A stretch of 63,552 bases of DNA, taken from Gammaproteobacteria bacterium BRH_c0 (GTDB lineage: Bacteria; Pseudomonadota; Gammaproteobacteria; Pseudomonadales; Porticoccaceae). Shown piece by piece: positions 50,436-60,133 of this stretch (within the stretch, counting starts at the first letter, position 1; the number at the start of each line of letters is the position of its first letter). The notes under the pieces were generated by a model. The model searched no databases, was not told the origin of the DNA, and was given only the letters and a program-made list of their open reading frames with translations. Made by a program: the position numbers and the translations under genes. The stretch spans positions 1-63,552 of the forward strand of contig LADM01000063.1 in the NCBI GenBank assembly GCA_000961645.1, read 5' to 3'.

Positions 50436-52733
50436 ATGAAGCCTGCCGCAGCACTCCAGCTCCTTCTAACACTTTTACTCCCAAGCTTGATGGCCATGGG
50501 CACCCTTGCCCAGGCTGCTGAATTCAAGGGAGTGATTGGCAAAAGCGCCACCGACTCCACGCCCCACTGGCCGCAAACACCACAGCCGCCCAAAGATGCA
50601 CCCAATGTGCTGATCTGGCTGATGGATGATGTGGGTTTTGGCCAGGTGGCCAACTTTGGCGGTCTGGTTGAGACGCCCAATCTCGACAGCCTGGCGGACA
50701 GCGGCCTGCGCTTTTCGAATTTTCACGCCACGCCCCTGTGCTCACCCACCCGCGCCTCGCTGCTGACCGGTCGCAACCCCCACGCTGTGGGCATGGGTTC
50801 CCACGCCAACATGCCCGCCGGTTATCCCGGCTACAGTGCCCGCATCAACAAAAGTGCCGCCGGTATTGGCCACCTCCTCAAGGACCAGGGCTACGCCACC
50901 TACGCCCTCGGCAAGTGGGACCAGTTGCCGTCAGAACATATCTCACCCCTCGGGCCCTTCGACTACTGGCCCAGCGGCCAGGGTTTCGAGCACTTTTACG
51001 GTTTCCTGACCTACGATACCAACCACTTCACTCCGCTGATGTGGCGCGATCACACGCCAGTACCTGTGCCTGATGTCCCGGATTACCACGCCACCACCGA
51101 CCTCGCCAGCCAGGCCATCGACTGGGTGCGCGCCCAGCGCTCCATCCGCCCCGACCAGCCCTTTCTGATGTACTGGGCTACCGGCGCGGTGCACGCTCCC
51201 CACCACGCCCCGGCCGACTATATCGCCCGCTACAAGGGCAAATTCGATATGGGCTGGAACGCGGCGCGGGAGTTGATTTTGGCGCGCCAAAAAAGCCTGG
51301 GCCTGGTGCCTGCCGATGCACAATTGCCGCCCTGGCCCGACAATGTGCCGCGCTGGGAAACCCTCACGCCAGAACAACAGCGGCTGGCCGCGCGCGCCAT
51401 GGAAGCCTTCGCCGCCATGCTTGATCACGCCGACGACCAGTTTGGCCGCATCGTCGATACCCTGCGGGAAACCGGCGCGCTCGATAACACCCTGATCATC
51501 GTGGTGTCCGACAACGGCGCCAGCGCCGAAGGCGGTTTGCAGGGTTCCTATAACGAGCTATTGATGGGCCAGGTGAGCTGGGAGGAAAACCTCAATCACT
51601 TCGACAACTGGGGCGGCCCCGGCACCTATCCCCACTACCCGGCAGGCTGGGCAGCGGCGGGCAACACCCCGTTCAAATACTACAAACAAAGCGCCTTTGA
51701 GGGCGGCAACCGGGTGCCGATGCTGGTTCACTGGCCCCATGGAATAGCCGACAGGGGTGGCATTCGCAACCAGTTCCACCACGTCAACGATATCCTGCCC
51801 ACCGTGCTGGATATTCTCGGCCTGCCCGCGCCGGAAACCGTCGACGGCATCAGGCAACAACCCATGGATGGGGTGAGCTTCACCTATGCCTTTGACGACA
51901 AGAAAGCAAAAACCCGCAAGAAGGTGCAGTACTTCGAGATGTGGGGCAACCATGGCCTGTGGGCCGACGGCTGGAAGGCCAACGTCCAGTTGCGACCCGA
52001 GCCCTGGAATGTGTTCAAGCAGGTGTCAGTGGATGACGCGGTGTGGGAGCTGTATCACGTCGATGAGGACTTTAACGAGCGCATCAACCTGGCGGACAGC
52101 AAGCCGCAAAAACTCGCACAGATGCAGCAACTGTTCGAACAGGTCGCGCAGCAAAACAACATCTACCCGCTGATCCCGGATTCCATCAAGGAGGTGTTCG
52201 CACAGCAAATGAAATGGCTGCGGGAGCGGGACGGTCGCTTTGTGCTCTACCCCGGCAGCGAGCGTATCCCCCATACCCTCGCGCCGCCGATCAACCTGTT
52301 CAGCTTCAGTTCCAAAGCGCAGCTGGCCAATGGCAACACACCAACTGACGGGGTGATCTATGCCTTTGGCGGCAGCGATGGCGGCTATAGTCTCCATGTG
52401 AAGGATGGCAAGCCGGTGTTTGCCTACAACCATGTGGGCCGCGCAACCACCCTGCTGCAAGGTGAGAGGGCGCTGCCTGGCGGCAAATCCACCTTGACAT
52501 TTGCCCTGCGCAAAACCGGCCCGACAAGCGGCATCGGCACCCTGTCGGTGAACGGCGAGGTTGTGGCGGAAGGTGAACTGGCCAATATCGGCGGTCGTCT
52601 GCCCTCCCACGAAAGTTTCGATGTGGGTATCGACTGGGGCAGCACCGTGACCCCGCACAGCACCGCCAACGGGCGCATGGAGAGGGGCGTTATCCAGCAA
52701 GTGGATATTCAGATTGAATTGCCAGGCGCGTGA
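50436..52733 (+). CDS. Arylsulfatase (type I, formylglycine-dependent)
   Basis: A 765-residue exported sulfatase. Signal peptide LLLTLLLPSLMAMGTLAQAA. Metal-binding D64-D65 in IWLMDDVGFGQ; the formylglycine site is C102 in LCSPTRASLLTG (CxPxR), followed by GRNPHAVGMG. Further motifs are GHLLKDQGYATYALGKWD and VVSDNGASAEGG. The C-terminal part (about 590-765) is a beta-rich extra domain (YSLHVKDGKPVFAYNHVG) common to the atsA/polychlorinated-type arylsulfatases. A formylglycine-generating enzyme is not in the window. Substrate could be steroid, aryl or polysaccharide sulfate. Confidence 0.95.
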   Translation: MKPAAALQLLLTLLLPSLMAMGTLAQAAEFKGVIGKSATDSTPHWPQTPQPPKDAPNVLIWLMDDVGFGQVANFGGLVETPNLDSLADSGLRFSNFHATPLCSPTRASLLTGRNPHAVGMGSHANMPAGYPGYSARINKSAAGIGHLLKDQGYATYALGKWDQLPSEHISPLGPFDYWPSGQGFEHFYGFLTYDTNHFTPLMWRDHTPVPVPDVPDYHATTDLASQAIDWVRAQRSIRPDQPFLMYWATGAVHAPHHAPADYIARYKGKFDMGWNAARELILARQKSLGLVPADAQLPPWPDNVPRWETLTPEQQRLAARAMEAFAAMLDHADDQFGRIVDTLRETGALDNTLIIVVSDNGASAEGGLQGSYNELLMGQVSWEENLNHFDNWGGPGTYPHYPAGWAAAGNTPFKYYKQSAFEGGNRVPMLVHWPHGIADRGGIRNQFHHVNDILPTVLDILGLPAPETVDGIRQQPMDGVSFTYAFDDKKAKTRKKVQYFEMWGNHGLWADGWKANVQLRPEPWNVFKQVSVDDAVWELYHVDEDFNERINLADSKPQKLAQMQQLFEQVAQQNNIYPLIPDSIKEVFAQQMKWLRERDGRFVLYPGSERIPHTLAPPINLFSFSSKAQLANGNTPTDGVIYAFGGSDGGYSLHVKDGKPVFAYNHVGRATTLLQGERALPGGKSTLTFALRKTGPTSGIGTLSVNGEVVAEGELANIGGRLPSHESFDVGIDWGSTVTPHSTANGRMERGVIQQVDIQIELPGA

Positions 52734-52738
52734 AGCAG

Positions 52739-53359
52739 CTATGAAATCCCGCAGCCACCTATAAACATCGCCATGTCTGCCTCCAGCCGTGCCAGTTCTT
52801 TGGCGCGGCTGCCCCGGGCACCGAACAGCCCGCGAAAGGCGCCCCCCGCCAGCACGCCAAAAATCGCCGAGGCGTGAGCCGGGTCCGGGTGTTCCATCGC
52901 GCCCCGCGCTATGAGATCGCTGAAAAATGCGGTCAACCTGCCCTGAATTTCCGCCAGCATACGATCGCGCAAACGCAGACTGATATCCGGCATATGGGGG
53001 CTTTCGGCGATCAGCATACGCATGATCTCGGTATAGCGGGGTTTGACGAACAGGCCGTGTAGCTGTCTGCCCAGGGCTCGCAAAGAGTCTGCAGGCGCCT
53101 CGGGATCAAGCGTTATTGTTGCCACTGCAGCAGCAATTTCATCGGTCACCTGAATCGCAACCGCCTCAAACAGTGCCTCCTTGTTGGCGAAATGCCGATA
53201 GATAGTCACCTTGCTAACCCGCGACTGGCGCGAGATATGGTCAAGGGAACAGGCGCGAAAACCCAGCGCAAGGAATTCCTGCAGGGCAACGCTGAGCAGC
53301 ACATCCACCCGCTCTTCGGAGAACTGCTGGGGGCTTTTGTTTTTCTTGGAGATCGGCAT
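52739..53359 (-). CDS. TetR/AcrR family transcriptional regulator
   Basis: A 206-residue TetR protein: helix-turn-helix ALQEFLALGFRACSLDHISR with QSRVSKVTIYRHFANKEALF. It is similar in plan to the regulator at 6943-7557, including YTEIMRMLIAESPHM in the ligand domain, so the two are paralogues. ATG 53359 (MPISKKNK) fits the family length; a longer frame to 53425 carries an unlikely hydrophobic leader. It is convergent with the sulfatase and divergent from the glycine-zipper lipoprotein. Confidence 0.88.
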   Translation of the reverse strand: MPISKKNKSPQQFSEERVDVLLSVALQEFLALGFRACSLDHISRQSRVSKVTIYRHFANKEALFEAVAIQVTDEIAAAVATITLDPEAPADSLRALGRQLHGLFVKPRYTEIMRMLIAESPHMPDISLRLRDRMLAEIQGRLTAFFSDLIARGAMEHPDPAHASAIFGVLAGGAFRGLFGARGSRAKELARLEADMAMFIGGCGIS

Positions 53360-53518
53360 AAACCACACTGACCAGAAACACGCGGGTGGCAGATTATAAA
53401 CGATCAAAAGGTCAACGAAGGGCACTGCGGGGCGTTTAAATAAGTGTAGCGTTCAATGGCAGCCCACCCCTACGCCATGATCTACACTAAAACTATCGGC
53501 CAATTGGAGATTCCGGGT

Positions 53519-53980
53519 ATGACTCAACGAATGATATTCGCACTGATTGCCGCCAGCGCTATTGGCCTCGGCGGCTGCGCGCCCTATCAGGGACAGAATG
53601 AACAGGCAGGCATGGTGATCGGTGGTCTGCTGGGGGGCGTACTGGGCTCCCAGGTGGGCGGCGGCAGCGGACGCACCGCAGCCATTATTGCCGGCACCCT
53701 GATCGGCTCCCATGTGGGTAGCAGAGTGGGTTTGAGCATGGACGATATGGACCGTATGCGCACCGCGCAGTCACTGGAAACCGTGCGCACCGGCGTACCT
53801 TCCCAGTGGCGCAATCCCGACACCGGCAACCAGTACACGGTTGTTCCCACCCGCACCTACAACAGCGCCAGCGGCCCCTGCCGGGAATACAGCATGGATG
53901 CGGTGATCGGCGGCAGGAACGAAAAAGTCTACGGCACTGCCTGCCGAACCCCTGATGGCGATTGGGAAATCAACAATTAA
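53519..53980 (+). CDS. Glycine-zipper surface lipoprotein (17-kDa antigen-like)
   Basis: A 153-residue outer-membrane lipoprotein. The signal IFALIAASAIGLGGC carries the lipobox. Glycine-zipper repeats follow (MVIGGLLGGVLGSQVGGGSG, IIAGTLIGSHVGSRVG), which can insert into or oligomerise at membranes. The C-terminal part has YTVVPTRTYNSASGPCREY and YGTACRTPDGDWEI, as in the RT0821/Lpp0805 (17 kDa surface antigen) family. Start ATG 53519 with GGAG upstream. Confidence 0.85.
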   Translation: MTQRMIFALIAASAIGLGGCAPYQGQNEQAGMVIGGLLGGVLGSQVGGGSGRTAAIIAGTLIGSHVGSRVGLSMDDMDRMRTAQSLETVRTGVPSQWRNPDTGNQYTVVPTRTYNSASGPCREYSMDAVIGGRNEKVYGTACRTPDGDWEINN

Positions 53981-54032
53981 AGGCCACCTGTTCTGTCAGC
54001 TCTCAAGTAATCGCCCTGACCATCCGCTGGAG

Positions 54033-54560
54033 TTACTCGCTCTCGAAGCTGGTGAGGGCAAAGCAAGCAAGGCCGTGATCCTGCAGCCGGGCTGAACCAC
54101 CCAGCCCGGGCAGGTCAACGATAAAGCAGCACTCGTGGATCATGCCGCCGCTGCGCTCAATCAGGCTGGCAGCGCCGAGCGCCGTACCGCCAGTGGCAAT
54201 CAGGTCATCGACCAGCAGCACCGGTTGGCCAGCTGCAATGGCATCGACATGGATCTCAATACTGTCCACCCCGTATTCGAGGCTGTACTGGGCGGTAAGG
54301 GTCCGGCCTGGCAGCTTGCCTTTCTTGCGGATCGGGACAAACCCCTTGCCCAGCGCAAAAGCCAGGGCAGAGCCGAGAATAAACCCGCGCGCCTCGATAC
54401 CCACCACCAGATCGATTGGCGCCTCACGATAACGCTCTGCCAGGCTGTTGATGGTGAGGCGGAAACCCTCCGCATCCTTCAGCAGCGTAGTGATATCACG
54501 GAACATGATCCCGGGCCTGGGATAGTGGGGAATGGTGCGGATACGGGATTTGATCGGCAT
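54033..54560 (-). CDS. apt: Adenine phosphoribosyltransferase
   Basis: A 175-residue cytoplasmic purine-salvage enzyme making AMP from adenine and PRPP. The start IKSRIRTIPHYPRPGIMFRD and the PRPP loop PVLLVDDLIATGGTALGAA are diagnostic; VVGIEARGFILGSALAFALG is the substrate-hood region. ATG 54560 gives the standard length; a longer frame reaches 54695. Convergent with the lipoprotein gene, divergent from the MAPEG gene. Confidence 0.96.
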   Translation of the reverse strand: MPIKSRIRTIPHYPRPGIMFRDITTLLKDAEGFRLTINSLAERYREAPIDLVVGIEARGFILGSALAFALGKGFVPIRKKGKLPGRTLTAQYSLEYGVDSIEIHVDAIAAGQPVLLVDDLIATGGTALGAASLIERSGGMIHECCFIVDLPGLGGSARLQDHGLACFALTSFESE

Positions 54561-54777
54561 GACGACATCATCGCTGGCATGGTAAGCGGGATAGGATTTT
54601 TTGCATAAAGCTGAGTCAAAGACAAATGTTATCTTCCAGGCTGATTGACAGCTACTGGCTGGCGTCTTCACTATCAAAGGCCAGCAACCTGCCAATTCTG
54701 TGCTGTTGTCGCTTCGCTTGTGGTGGCAACCTGTTCAGCAACCTGTCTTACTGTGCTTACAAAAAAAGGACATATCT

Positions 54778-55185
54778 ATGATTGTCACCGCAACCTACGC
54801 CGCATTGCTGGCCCTGCTGTTTATCGGCCTCAGCGTGCGCACCCTGAGCCTGCGCCGCTCGCTGCGCATACCGGTGGGAGATGGCAACAATCCGCAGATG
54901 TTGCGCGCCATGCGGGTACATGCCAACTTCAGTGAATATGTTCCGCTTGCACTACTGCTTATCTATTTTTGCGAGCTGGCCACCCGATCTGTAGTCCTGA
55001 TACATGGCTTGTGCCTGTGTCTGCTAGTGGGGCGCATCATCCATGCCCTGGGGGTCAGTCAGGCAAAGGAAAATTACCGTTACCGGGTAGCAGGCATGAT
55101 GCTGACTTTTGGTGCGCTGGGTGTAGCTGCACTGATGTTGCTGGCTGTCAAGGTGGGCTGGATGATAACGGCCACGACCGCCTGA
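54778..55185 (+). CDS. MAPEG-family membrane protein
   Basis: A 135-residue protein with four hydrophobic helices, of the MAPEG family (membrane-associated proteins in eicosanoid and glutathione metabolism). Typical features are RRSLRIPVGDGNNPQMLRAM, RVHANFSEYVPLALLL (the conserved N/E of helix 2) and GRIIHALGVSQ. Bacterial members may have glutathione transferase activity on hydrophobic substrates. AAGGA lies about eight bases before the ATG. Confidence 0.9.
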   Translation: MIVTATYAALLALLFIGLSVRTLSLRRSLRIPVGDGNNPQMLRAMRVHANFSEYVPLALLLIYFCELATRSVVLIHGLCLCLLVGRIIHALGVSQAKENYRYRVAGMMLTFGALGVAALMLLAVKVGWMITATTA

Positions 55186-55281
55186 CAGGGCGTCAATAAA
55201 TAGGGCTGTTTCACGCTGCAAACCTATTTTCGCTTCCCGCTTCGTTACTGCTGCGCTGCCATGAAGGGGCAGCAGCCACGC

Positions 55282-55758
55282 TCAGTACTCGAGGGTGATG
55301 ACAATGGCATCGCCATAGGCGTCGGCCTGCACATTCTGGCGCGCCGGGATACGGCCATAGATTGTGTGCTGGGCGCTGCTGTCGGTATTGCCGCTGACTG
55401 TGGCGCTGCCGCCGCTGCCATCGCCCCACACCTGGCTACGGGCGGCGTCGGTGTAGAGGTTGTAGGCCAGGTTGTGGTTGCTGCCCAGCATCAGCCGCTC
55501 GCTGAAAGTGCCGCTGCCCGGACTCATTTGCAGGCTGTAGGGGGTGGCTGCTGTGCAACTCACCGTCACATTACCGGCAATATCAGTGTGGCTGTTGTTG
55601 AACACATCATAGCTGCCAAAATTCAGGCCACTGGTGGCCACACCGCAGTCCGCCACTGCGCAGATTGGCGCCAGCATCAGCAAAGCAGCAAGCAGGCTGC
55701 TTCCGCGCTGCAGGGCCAACAGCTTGGAGAGTCGGGCAATCCGCTGACAGAATTTCAT
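55282..55758 (-). CDS. Spore coat protein U-domain pilin/tip subunit
   Basis: A 158-residue secreted SCPU-domain protein, last gene of a Csu-like chaperone-usher operon. Signal peptide (SLLAALLMLAPICAVA), then DCGVATSGLNFGSYDVFNNS and GNVTVSCTAATPYSLQM, with TIYGRIPARQNVQADAYGDA and a C-terminal strand ending ITLEY. The two-cysteine pattern is that of SCPU subunits. Its ATG overlaps the usher stop (ATGA). Position after the usher suggests a minor or tip subunit, although CsuE tip adhesins are about twice as long. Confidence 0.88.
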   Translation of the reverse strand: MKFCQRIARLSKLLALQRGSSLLAALLMLAPICAVADCGVATSGLNFGSYDVFNNSHTDIAGNVTVSCTAATPYSLQMSPGSGTFSERLMLGSNHNLAYNLYTDAARSQVWGDGSGGSATVSGNTDSSAQHTIYGRIPARQNVQADAYGDAIVITLEY

Positions 55759-58670
55759 GGGTTTATTCCTGTACATGTCCGCTGGCCCAGCTCAAGCAGG
55801 GGTTCGTCGCTGTCGGGGACTTCCAGGGTGAACCGGCAGCGCTGCCCCGGCCACCGCGCCTCCAGCTCATTCAGCGCTTGCAGATCGGTAAGAAACACCT
55901 CGCCGCGCATCCCCACCGGAAAGTGTTCGCCGCTGGCCGTGGTGACCACCGCACCCACTGGCAGAGGCTCCCCGCCTTCGTCCACCAGGCTGAAAAAGGC
56001 ATCGCGGGTGTGCTCCACCGGAAAAGCCAGGGTAACGCCGCTGCGGAAGTAGGGTGATACTTCCAGCTCAAGCCCGCTGACATTGGCATCGAAGGGCAAA
56101 TCTGCCTGCTCGATACTGATGCGGTTGCGTTCATAGGCCCGCAGCCGTGGAATCAGTGCCTCACCCTTGCCATTGGTGCGCGCCACTTCCTGGTTTTCCG
56201 CGTAGATCCGCACCCCGGGAAACCCCGGCAGGGTCACCACTGCGAAGCTGTTGTCGATACTGCGACCGGGGAATACTCCGCCCCCCAGCAGGGCCACGCC
56301 GCCGCGCATACTGGCGCGGATGCCGGTCTGGCCATTCGTCCGGGATCCCTCCAGCAGGTAGGTGCCGTAATTGTTCTGGTAGCCCAGGCTGCCCTGGCGC
56401 TGGTCACTGTCGCCGAGTCCCGCCTGCAGGCGGTAACCAAAACCGGTACCAGCCGGCAGACTGCGCTGCACCTGCATCTCGCCTTCACTGCGGTCAGCAC
56501 CGCGACTGGCGCTGAAGGTGGCACTGCTGCGCTCCATGCCCAGGGGAAGAGTAAAACTGAGCCGCACGCTGGTTTCGCTGGTGTCGACAAAATGCAGCGC
56601 CGACAGGGACAGGTAGCCGAGCTTGCCCATCCCCAGGCTGTAGCCGAGGTTGACGAACTCAACATCGTCGCGCTGACGGTAGTCCTGGCGGGTGTAGCCG
56701 ATATTCAGCGACCCGGCCCCCCAGCCCGCCAGGCTGGCGTAGATCCGCGTTTGCTGGCTGGGCAGGGGCTGATCTGCAACCATGCCGAGGCGGACAAAGT
56801 CCTCACTGGCCAGCTGGCTGTCGAAGCCAAGGCTGAAAACCCGCCCCTGCCTTTGCAGTCCCAGGTTGAGCAGCTGGCCCTGTCCGCCCTCGCTGTGGCT
56901 GCTGGCAAGGGCGGAATACAGCAAGCCGCCAAAGGGCAACAGCCAGGAAGCCCCCAGCCCCGCCATCTGCTGCTCGCCCCGGCCCTCACCATCAGCCAGA
57001 ACCTGGCCGTGGGCCTCAATGGTGAGACGGTCAGTGAGGCCACTGCGCCAGGTGGCGGAGGCGAGAGGACGGCCATAGTCATTGCTTTGTTGCCCGTAGT
57101 TTTCCCGCACAACCCCCAGTTCCACGGAGTATTCCTTCAGCCCGGCCCGCAGCAGGCGCTGGCTGAGGTAAAAATCCTCGGTGATAATCTGCTCGCGGCC
57201 AAGGATGTCGCGCACCACCAGCCGGGTCTGGCCGCGGCCGGTAATGGTGGGAATCTCGTCGATGGTAAAGGGCCCGGGCGGCACCTCGCGACGCAGGCGC
57301 AGGGCGTCGTTGACGTACAGATCCACGGTGGAGGGCAGGGTCGCCTCCCCCCCAATGGTCATCAACGGCATGGTCAAAAATTCCGGTCGGGTGCTGAAAT
57401 TAGTGCCCCACTGCAGGCCGCCAAAACGCACCGCGCCACTCCAGCCGGTAGCGCTGCTACTGGCGTCCCCGAGACTCAGGGTGCGCATGGTGTCGGGGTT
57501 GTCCTTGCGCCAGGCAGTATCGAGCCGCACCAGTGTCGATTCGCTGCCCACGCTGTCGGGCCGGGCGAGAAACGTCGAGGTGCCACTGCCCCAACCATTA
57601 AAGGCACCCAGCTCGAAGAAACCGTTGCGGCGGATAGTATCTTCTGCGTCGCTGTGGGTGGCGGACAGGTCATAGTTGAAAAAGGCGCCCAGCCCGGAGG
57701 GCGTCAGGGTCAGCCTGTCCCGTTGAGGACCGTCGAGGGCCGTGTCGTCAAACAGCGTCGCCGGGGCCTGTAAATCCAGGGTCAGCTGGCGCAGATCAAG
57801 TTGCACCTGGATGCCCAGTTCAGCCAGCGAATAAAAGCGTTCGCCCTGGTACTCCAGCCCGCCCTGCTCCGGCACCGCGATGCGCCACTGGCGCAGGTCC
57901 GCTGCCGACAACAACAGCTGATCGTCCTCGTCGTACAGCGCCAGTACGGTGGTGCGCTGGCGCTGGTTGTTGAGACTGGCTTCGAGCCACAACACTTCAG
58001 CCGAACTGCCCTTGGATGACTCATCGCTGGCACTGACCGGGGAATCGGGTGCAGCAACAGCTGGGGCGAGCGAATTGTCTGCCACTGCGGCGGATTGTGG
58101 CGAAGCAACGGACGATGCTGTGGTGACCTTCGCTGGCGTGGCGCCAGCATCGCGATCCATGCCATCGACAGATGCGCCCTCCCGGCCACCCGCAAACAGA
58201 TCGATCACCAGCCGGTAACCGTAACCATGGTCTGGCCTGAGATTAAACAGGTTCGCTGTCACCGGGTAGCGGAACCTCACCTCCAGGCGGGCAGCATCAG
58301 GGCCGTGCACACTGAGGTAGTAACTGCTGATCAACCCGTGATCGGCCGGTATCTGGCCCTTGAGCGCCGCAGTCAGGGCACCGTGATCCATACCCTCAAG
58401 GATCACTATCAACTGCTCACCGCTGGCACCGGATACCAGACGAAAGGGCATATCCCGGTCGGTTTCAAGCACCAGCCGCAGGCGGTCGGGCCACTGCCCC
58501 AGCCGCACAGCGCGCACCGTCATGGGAGCCGCAGGGGCTTGCGCCAGTACGGGGACCGCTGGTGCCAGGGTCGCTGATGTCAGTGCCAGCTGGATAGCCA
58601 GCACCAACGCTCCCCTGCGCCACCGCGTAGCCCTACTGCGCGCGCAGGCGGGCGGTAATGTCCTTGCCAT
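55755..58670 (-). CDS. Outer-membrane usher with N-terminal AMIN-like domain
   Basis: A 971-residue protein. After a signal peptide (ALVLAIQLALTSATLAPA), residues about 50-160 resemble an AMIN domain, as in peptidoglycan amidases and secretins: VRLGQWPDRLRLVLETDRD, RLEVRFRYP and YRLVIDLFAGG. A Ser/Ala-rich linker (about 160-225) leads to the usher body of the Csu/archaic type: NTD (about 226-320), 24-strand barrel with plug, and C-terminal domains, with NDALRLRREVPPGPFTIDEI, DILGREQIITEDFYLSQRLL and VTLPGFPGVRIYAENQEVA. Ushers assemble pilin-chaperone complexes. The ATG overlaps the chaperone gene by 38 bases, which is unusual but no better start was found. Confidence 0.9.
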   Translation of the reverse strand: MARTLPPACARSRATRWRRGALVLAIQLALTSATLAPAVPVLAQAPAAPMTVRAVRLGQWPDRLRLVLETDRDMPFRLVSGASGEQLIVILEGMDHGALTAALKGQIPADHGLISSYYLSVHGPDAARLEVRFRYPVTANLFNLRPDHGYGYRLVIDLFAGGREGASVDGMDRDAGATPAKVTTASSVASPQSAAVADNSLAPAVAAPDSPVSASDESSKGSSAEVLWLEASLNNQRQRTTVLALYDEDDQLLLSAADLRQWRIAVPEQGGLEYQGERFYSLAELGIQVQLDLRQLTLDLQAPATLFDDTALDGPQRDRLTLTPSGLGAFFNYDLSATHSDAEDTIRRNGFFELGAFNGWGSGTSTFLARPDSVGSESTLVRLDTAWRKDNPDTMRTLSLGDASSSATGWSGAVRFGGLQWGTNFSTRPEFLTMPLMTIGGEATLPSTVDLYVNDALRLRREVPPGPFTIDEIPTITGRGQTRLVVRDILGREQIITEDFYLSQRLLRAGLKEYSVELGVVRENYGQQSNDYGRPLASATWRSGLTDRLTIEAHGQVLADGEGRGEQQMAGLGASWLLPFGGLLYSALASSHSEGGQGQLLNLGLQRQGRVFSLGFDSQLASEDFVRLGMVADQPLPSQQTRIYASLAGWGAGSLNIGYTRQDYRQRDDVEFVNLGYSLGMGKLGYLSLSALHFVDTSETSVRLSFTLPLGMERSSATFSASRGADRSEGEMQVQRSLPAGTGFGYRLQAGLGDSDQRQGSLGYQNNYGTYLLEGSRTNGQTGIRASMRGGVALLGGGVFPGRSIDNSFAVVTLPGFPGVRIYAENQEVARTNGKGEALIPRLRAYERNRISIEQADLPFDANVSGLELEVSPYFRSGVTLAFPVEHTRDAFFSLVDEGGEPLPVGAVVTTASGEHFPVGMRGEVFLTDLQALNELEARWPGQRCRFTLEVPDSDEPLLELGQRTCTGINP

Positions 58671-59379
58671 TCACTTTCACTGACAGCGCCAGCTCTGCAC
58701 CTGCGGCTATGTTGGCGCCCTGGGCAGGGATGGACCACTCGCGATCAGCCCCCGGCAGCACATAGGTATTGCCGCTGTGGCGCAGCTTGCGACCAGCAGG
58801 CAATTGCATTGACAGGGCGGTAATCTGGGCATGGCCTTTACCATTGTTGACGGCAGAAAGCAGCAGGTTGCCATCTCTGCCCTGGCGGACGCGCCACGCC
58901 AGATCGTGTGTCACCTGACCGGAAACTGGTGCAACAAAGACCGGTATGCTCAAGCGCATGGCGACCCGCAAGCCCTGGAAATGCTCCGGCATCGGAGCTG
59001 GCAGTTCCTGCAAAAACAGCCGGTAGCTCAACTCGACATCCTCTCCGGGAGGGCGGCGCAAGCCAACACGGATAACCTGTGTATCCCCGGCAGGGACGGT
59101 AAAAATAGGGGGAGTGACCAGCACATCCCGGCTCGGTTCGTGGATTTCTTCACCGCCCTGTTGGCGCCAGGCCATCAGTTCCGCCTGAATCGAGGACGGT
59201 TCAGTGCCGCTGTTGCTGACCCGCAGGGCAACTACCCGCTCCTGTGCGGAGAGACTGGCGCGCACCGGGCTGACGCTGAAACTGCCGGCCTTGGCTACAG
59301 CCGCCGTCAGCAGCATCAACAGAAAAAAGACTGTAGCCAGGCCGCGCAAGGCGGCCTGGCTGTTAGTGACAGTTATCAT
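58633..59379 (-). CDS. Periplasmic pilus-assembly chaperone (PapD-like)
   Basis: A 248-residue chaperone with two immunoglobulin-like domains that delivers pilin subunits to the usher. Signal peptide (ATVFFLLMLLTAAVAKA), then SFSVSPVRASLSAQERVVAL, an N-terminal edge strand typical of the family, and QVIRVGLRRPPGEDVELSYR. Its ATG overlaps the first SCPU stop by one base (TGATG). Confidence 0.93.
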   Translation of the reverse strand: MITVTNSQAALRGLATVFFLLMLLTAAVAKAGSFSVSPVRASLSAQERVVALRVSNSGTEPSSIQAELMAWRQQGGEEIHEPSRDVLVTPPIFTVPAGDTQVIRVGLRRPPGEDVELSYRLFLQELPAPMPEHFQGLRVAMRLSIPVFVAPVSGQVTHDLAWRVRQGRDGNLLLSAVNNGKGHAQITALSMQLPAGRKLRHSGNTYVLPGADREWSIPAQGANIAAGAELALSVKVNGKDITARLRAQ

Positions 59380-59912
59380 CAGTAAGTAACGGTGGCCACA
59401 ACTGTGTCAGAGTAGCTGCCAGCCGGTACATTCTGGCCGGAAGCGACACTACCGTAGACAGTATGGGTTTCTTCTGTCCCTGTTCCGGTGTCTTCCACGT
59501 CCCCATCTGTATCATTGGTCCACGCTGTAGCGCGTCCGCTATCACTATAGAGAGAATAACTCAGGAAGTTGCCTCCACCATCCGTCAGCCTGCGTGCAGG
59601 CGCTGCATCTGATGAGCCAGTATCGGCATTGGCACCCTGGCCCAGGGTGATGGCGACGGCGGCACCACTTGTACAGGTGACACTGACAGAACCTGTGTTC
59701 TCCAAAGCAGTTGCGCTATGGGTAACGATGGGGTCGTAGCTACCAAATGCCAAGGCACTAGTGGCAATGGTGCAATTGTCCGCCACCGTGGCGCTGACCG
59801 ACAGGTTCTCGGTATCAGTGCCAGCCTGGGACAGGCTAGCCCAACCCGTGGTCAAGGCCAGAGCGGAAACCAGAGTGAGTTTGCGGAATTGTTGGATAGT
59901 AGACGTTTTCAT
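59379..59912 (-). CDS. Spore coat protein U-domain major pilin
   Basis: A 177-residue SCPU pilin, first gene of the chaperone-usher operon. Signal peptide (LTLVSALALTTGWASLSQAG), then NLSVSATVADNCTIATSALA, FGSYDPIVTHS, and VSVTCTSGAAVAITLGQG, ending TVYGSVASGQNVPAGSYSDT VVATVTY. Two Cys are kept. ATG 59912 has GAGG upstream. First position and similarity to CsuA/B suggest the main pilus subunit. Two direct repeats lie 130-245 bases upstream. Confidence 0.9.
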   Translation of the reverse strand: MKTSTIQQFRKLTLVSALALTTGWASLSQAGTDTENLSVSATVADNCTIATSALAFGSYDPIVTHSATALENTGSVSVTCTSGAAVAITLGQGANADTGSSDAAPARRLTDGGGNFLSYSLYSDSGRATAWTNDTDGDVEDTGTGTEETHTVYGSVASGQNVPAGSYSDTVVATVTY

Positions 59913-60042
59913 GCTGTTTGCCTCGTGTGGGTTGTTGAAATCTCCGGCAACAGCGCCGGGGATCATTCCGTACAAGAGCAAGGCGTAACTGACCAGATTT
60001 TGTGGCGCACAAACTGAACCCTGCCAATAGCAGGATGGTGTA

Positions 60043-60066
60043 TGGCGGCCCCTCGATCATGGGATG
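60043..60066 (+). repeat. 24-bp direct repeat, copy 1
   Basis: 24 bases beginning TGGCGGCCCCTCGATC and ending ATGGGATG, identical to 60134-60157. The core CCCTCGATCATGGG is partly palindromic (10 of 14). It lies about 130 bases before the first pilin ATG. Confidence 0.8.
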
Positions 60067-60133
60067 GCGGCAATCTTCTGATGTGAAAGCGCGCAACAAG
60101 CAAGAAACGGCACAGGATGTGCAGCTTGACGTG

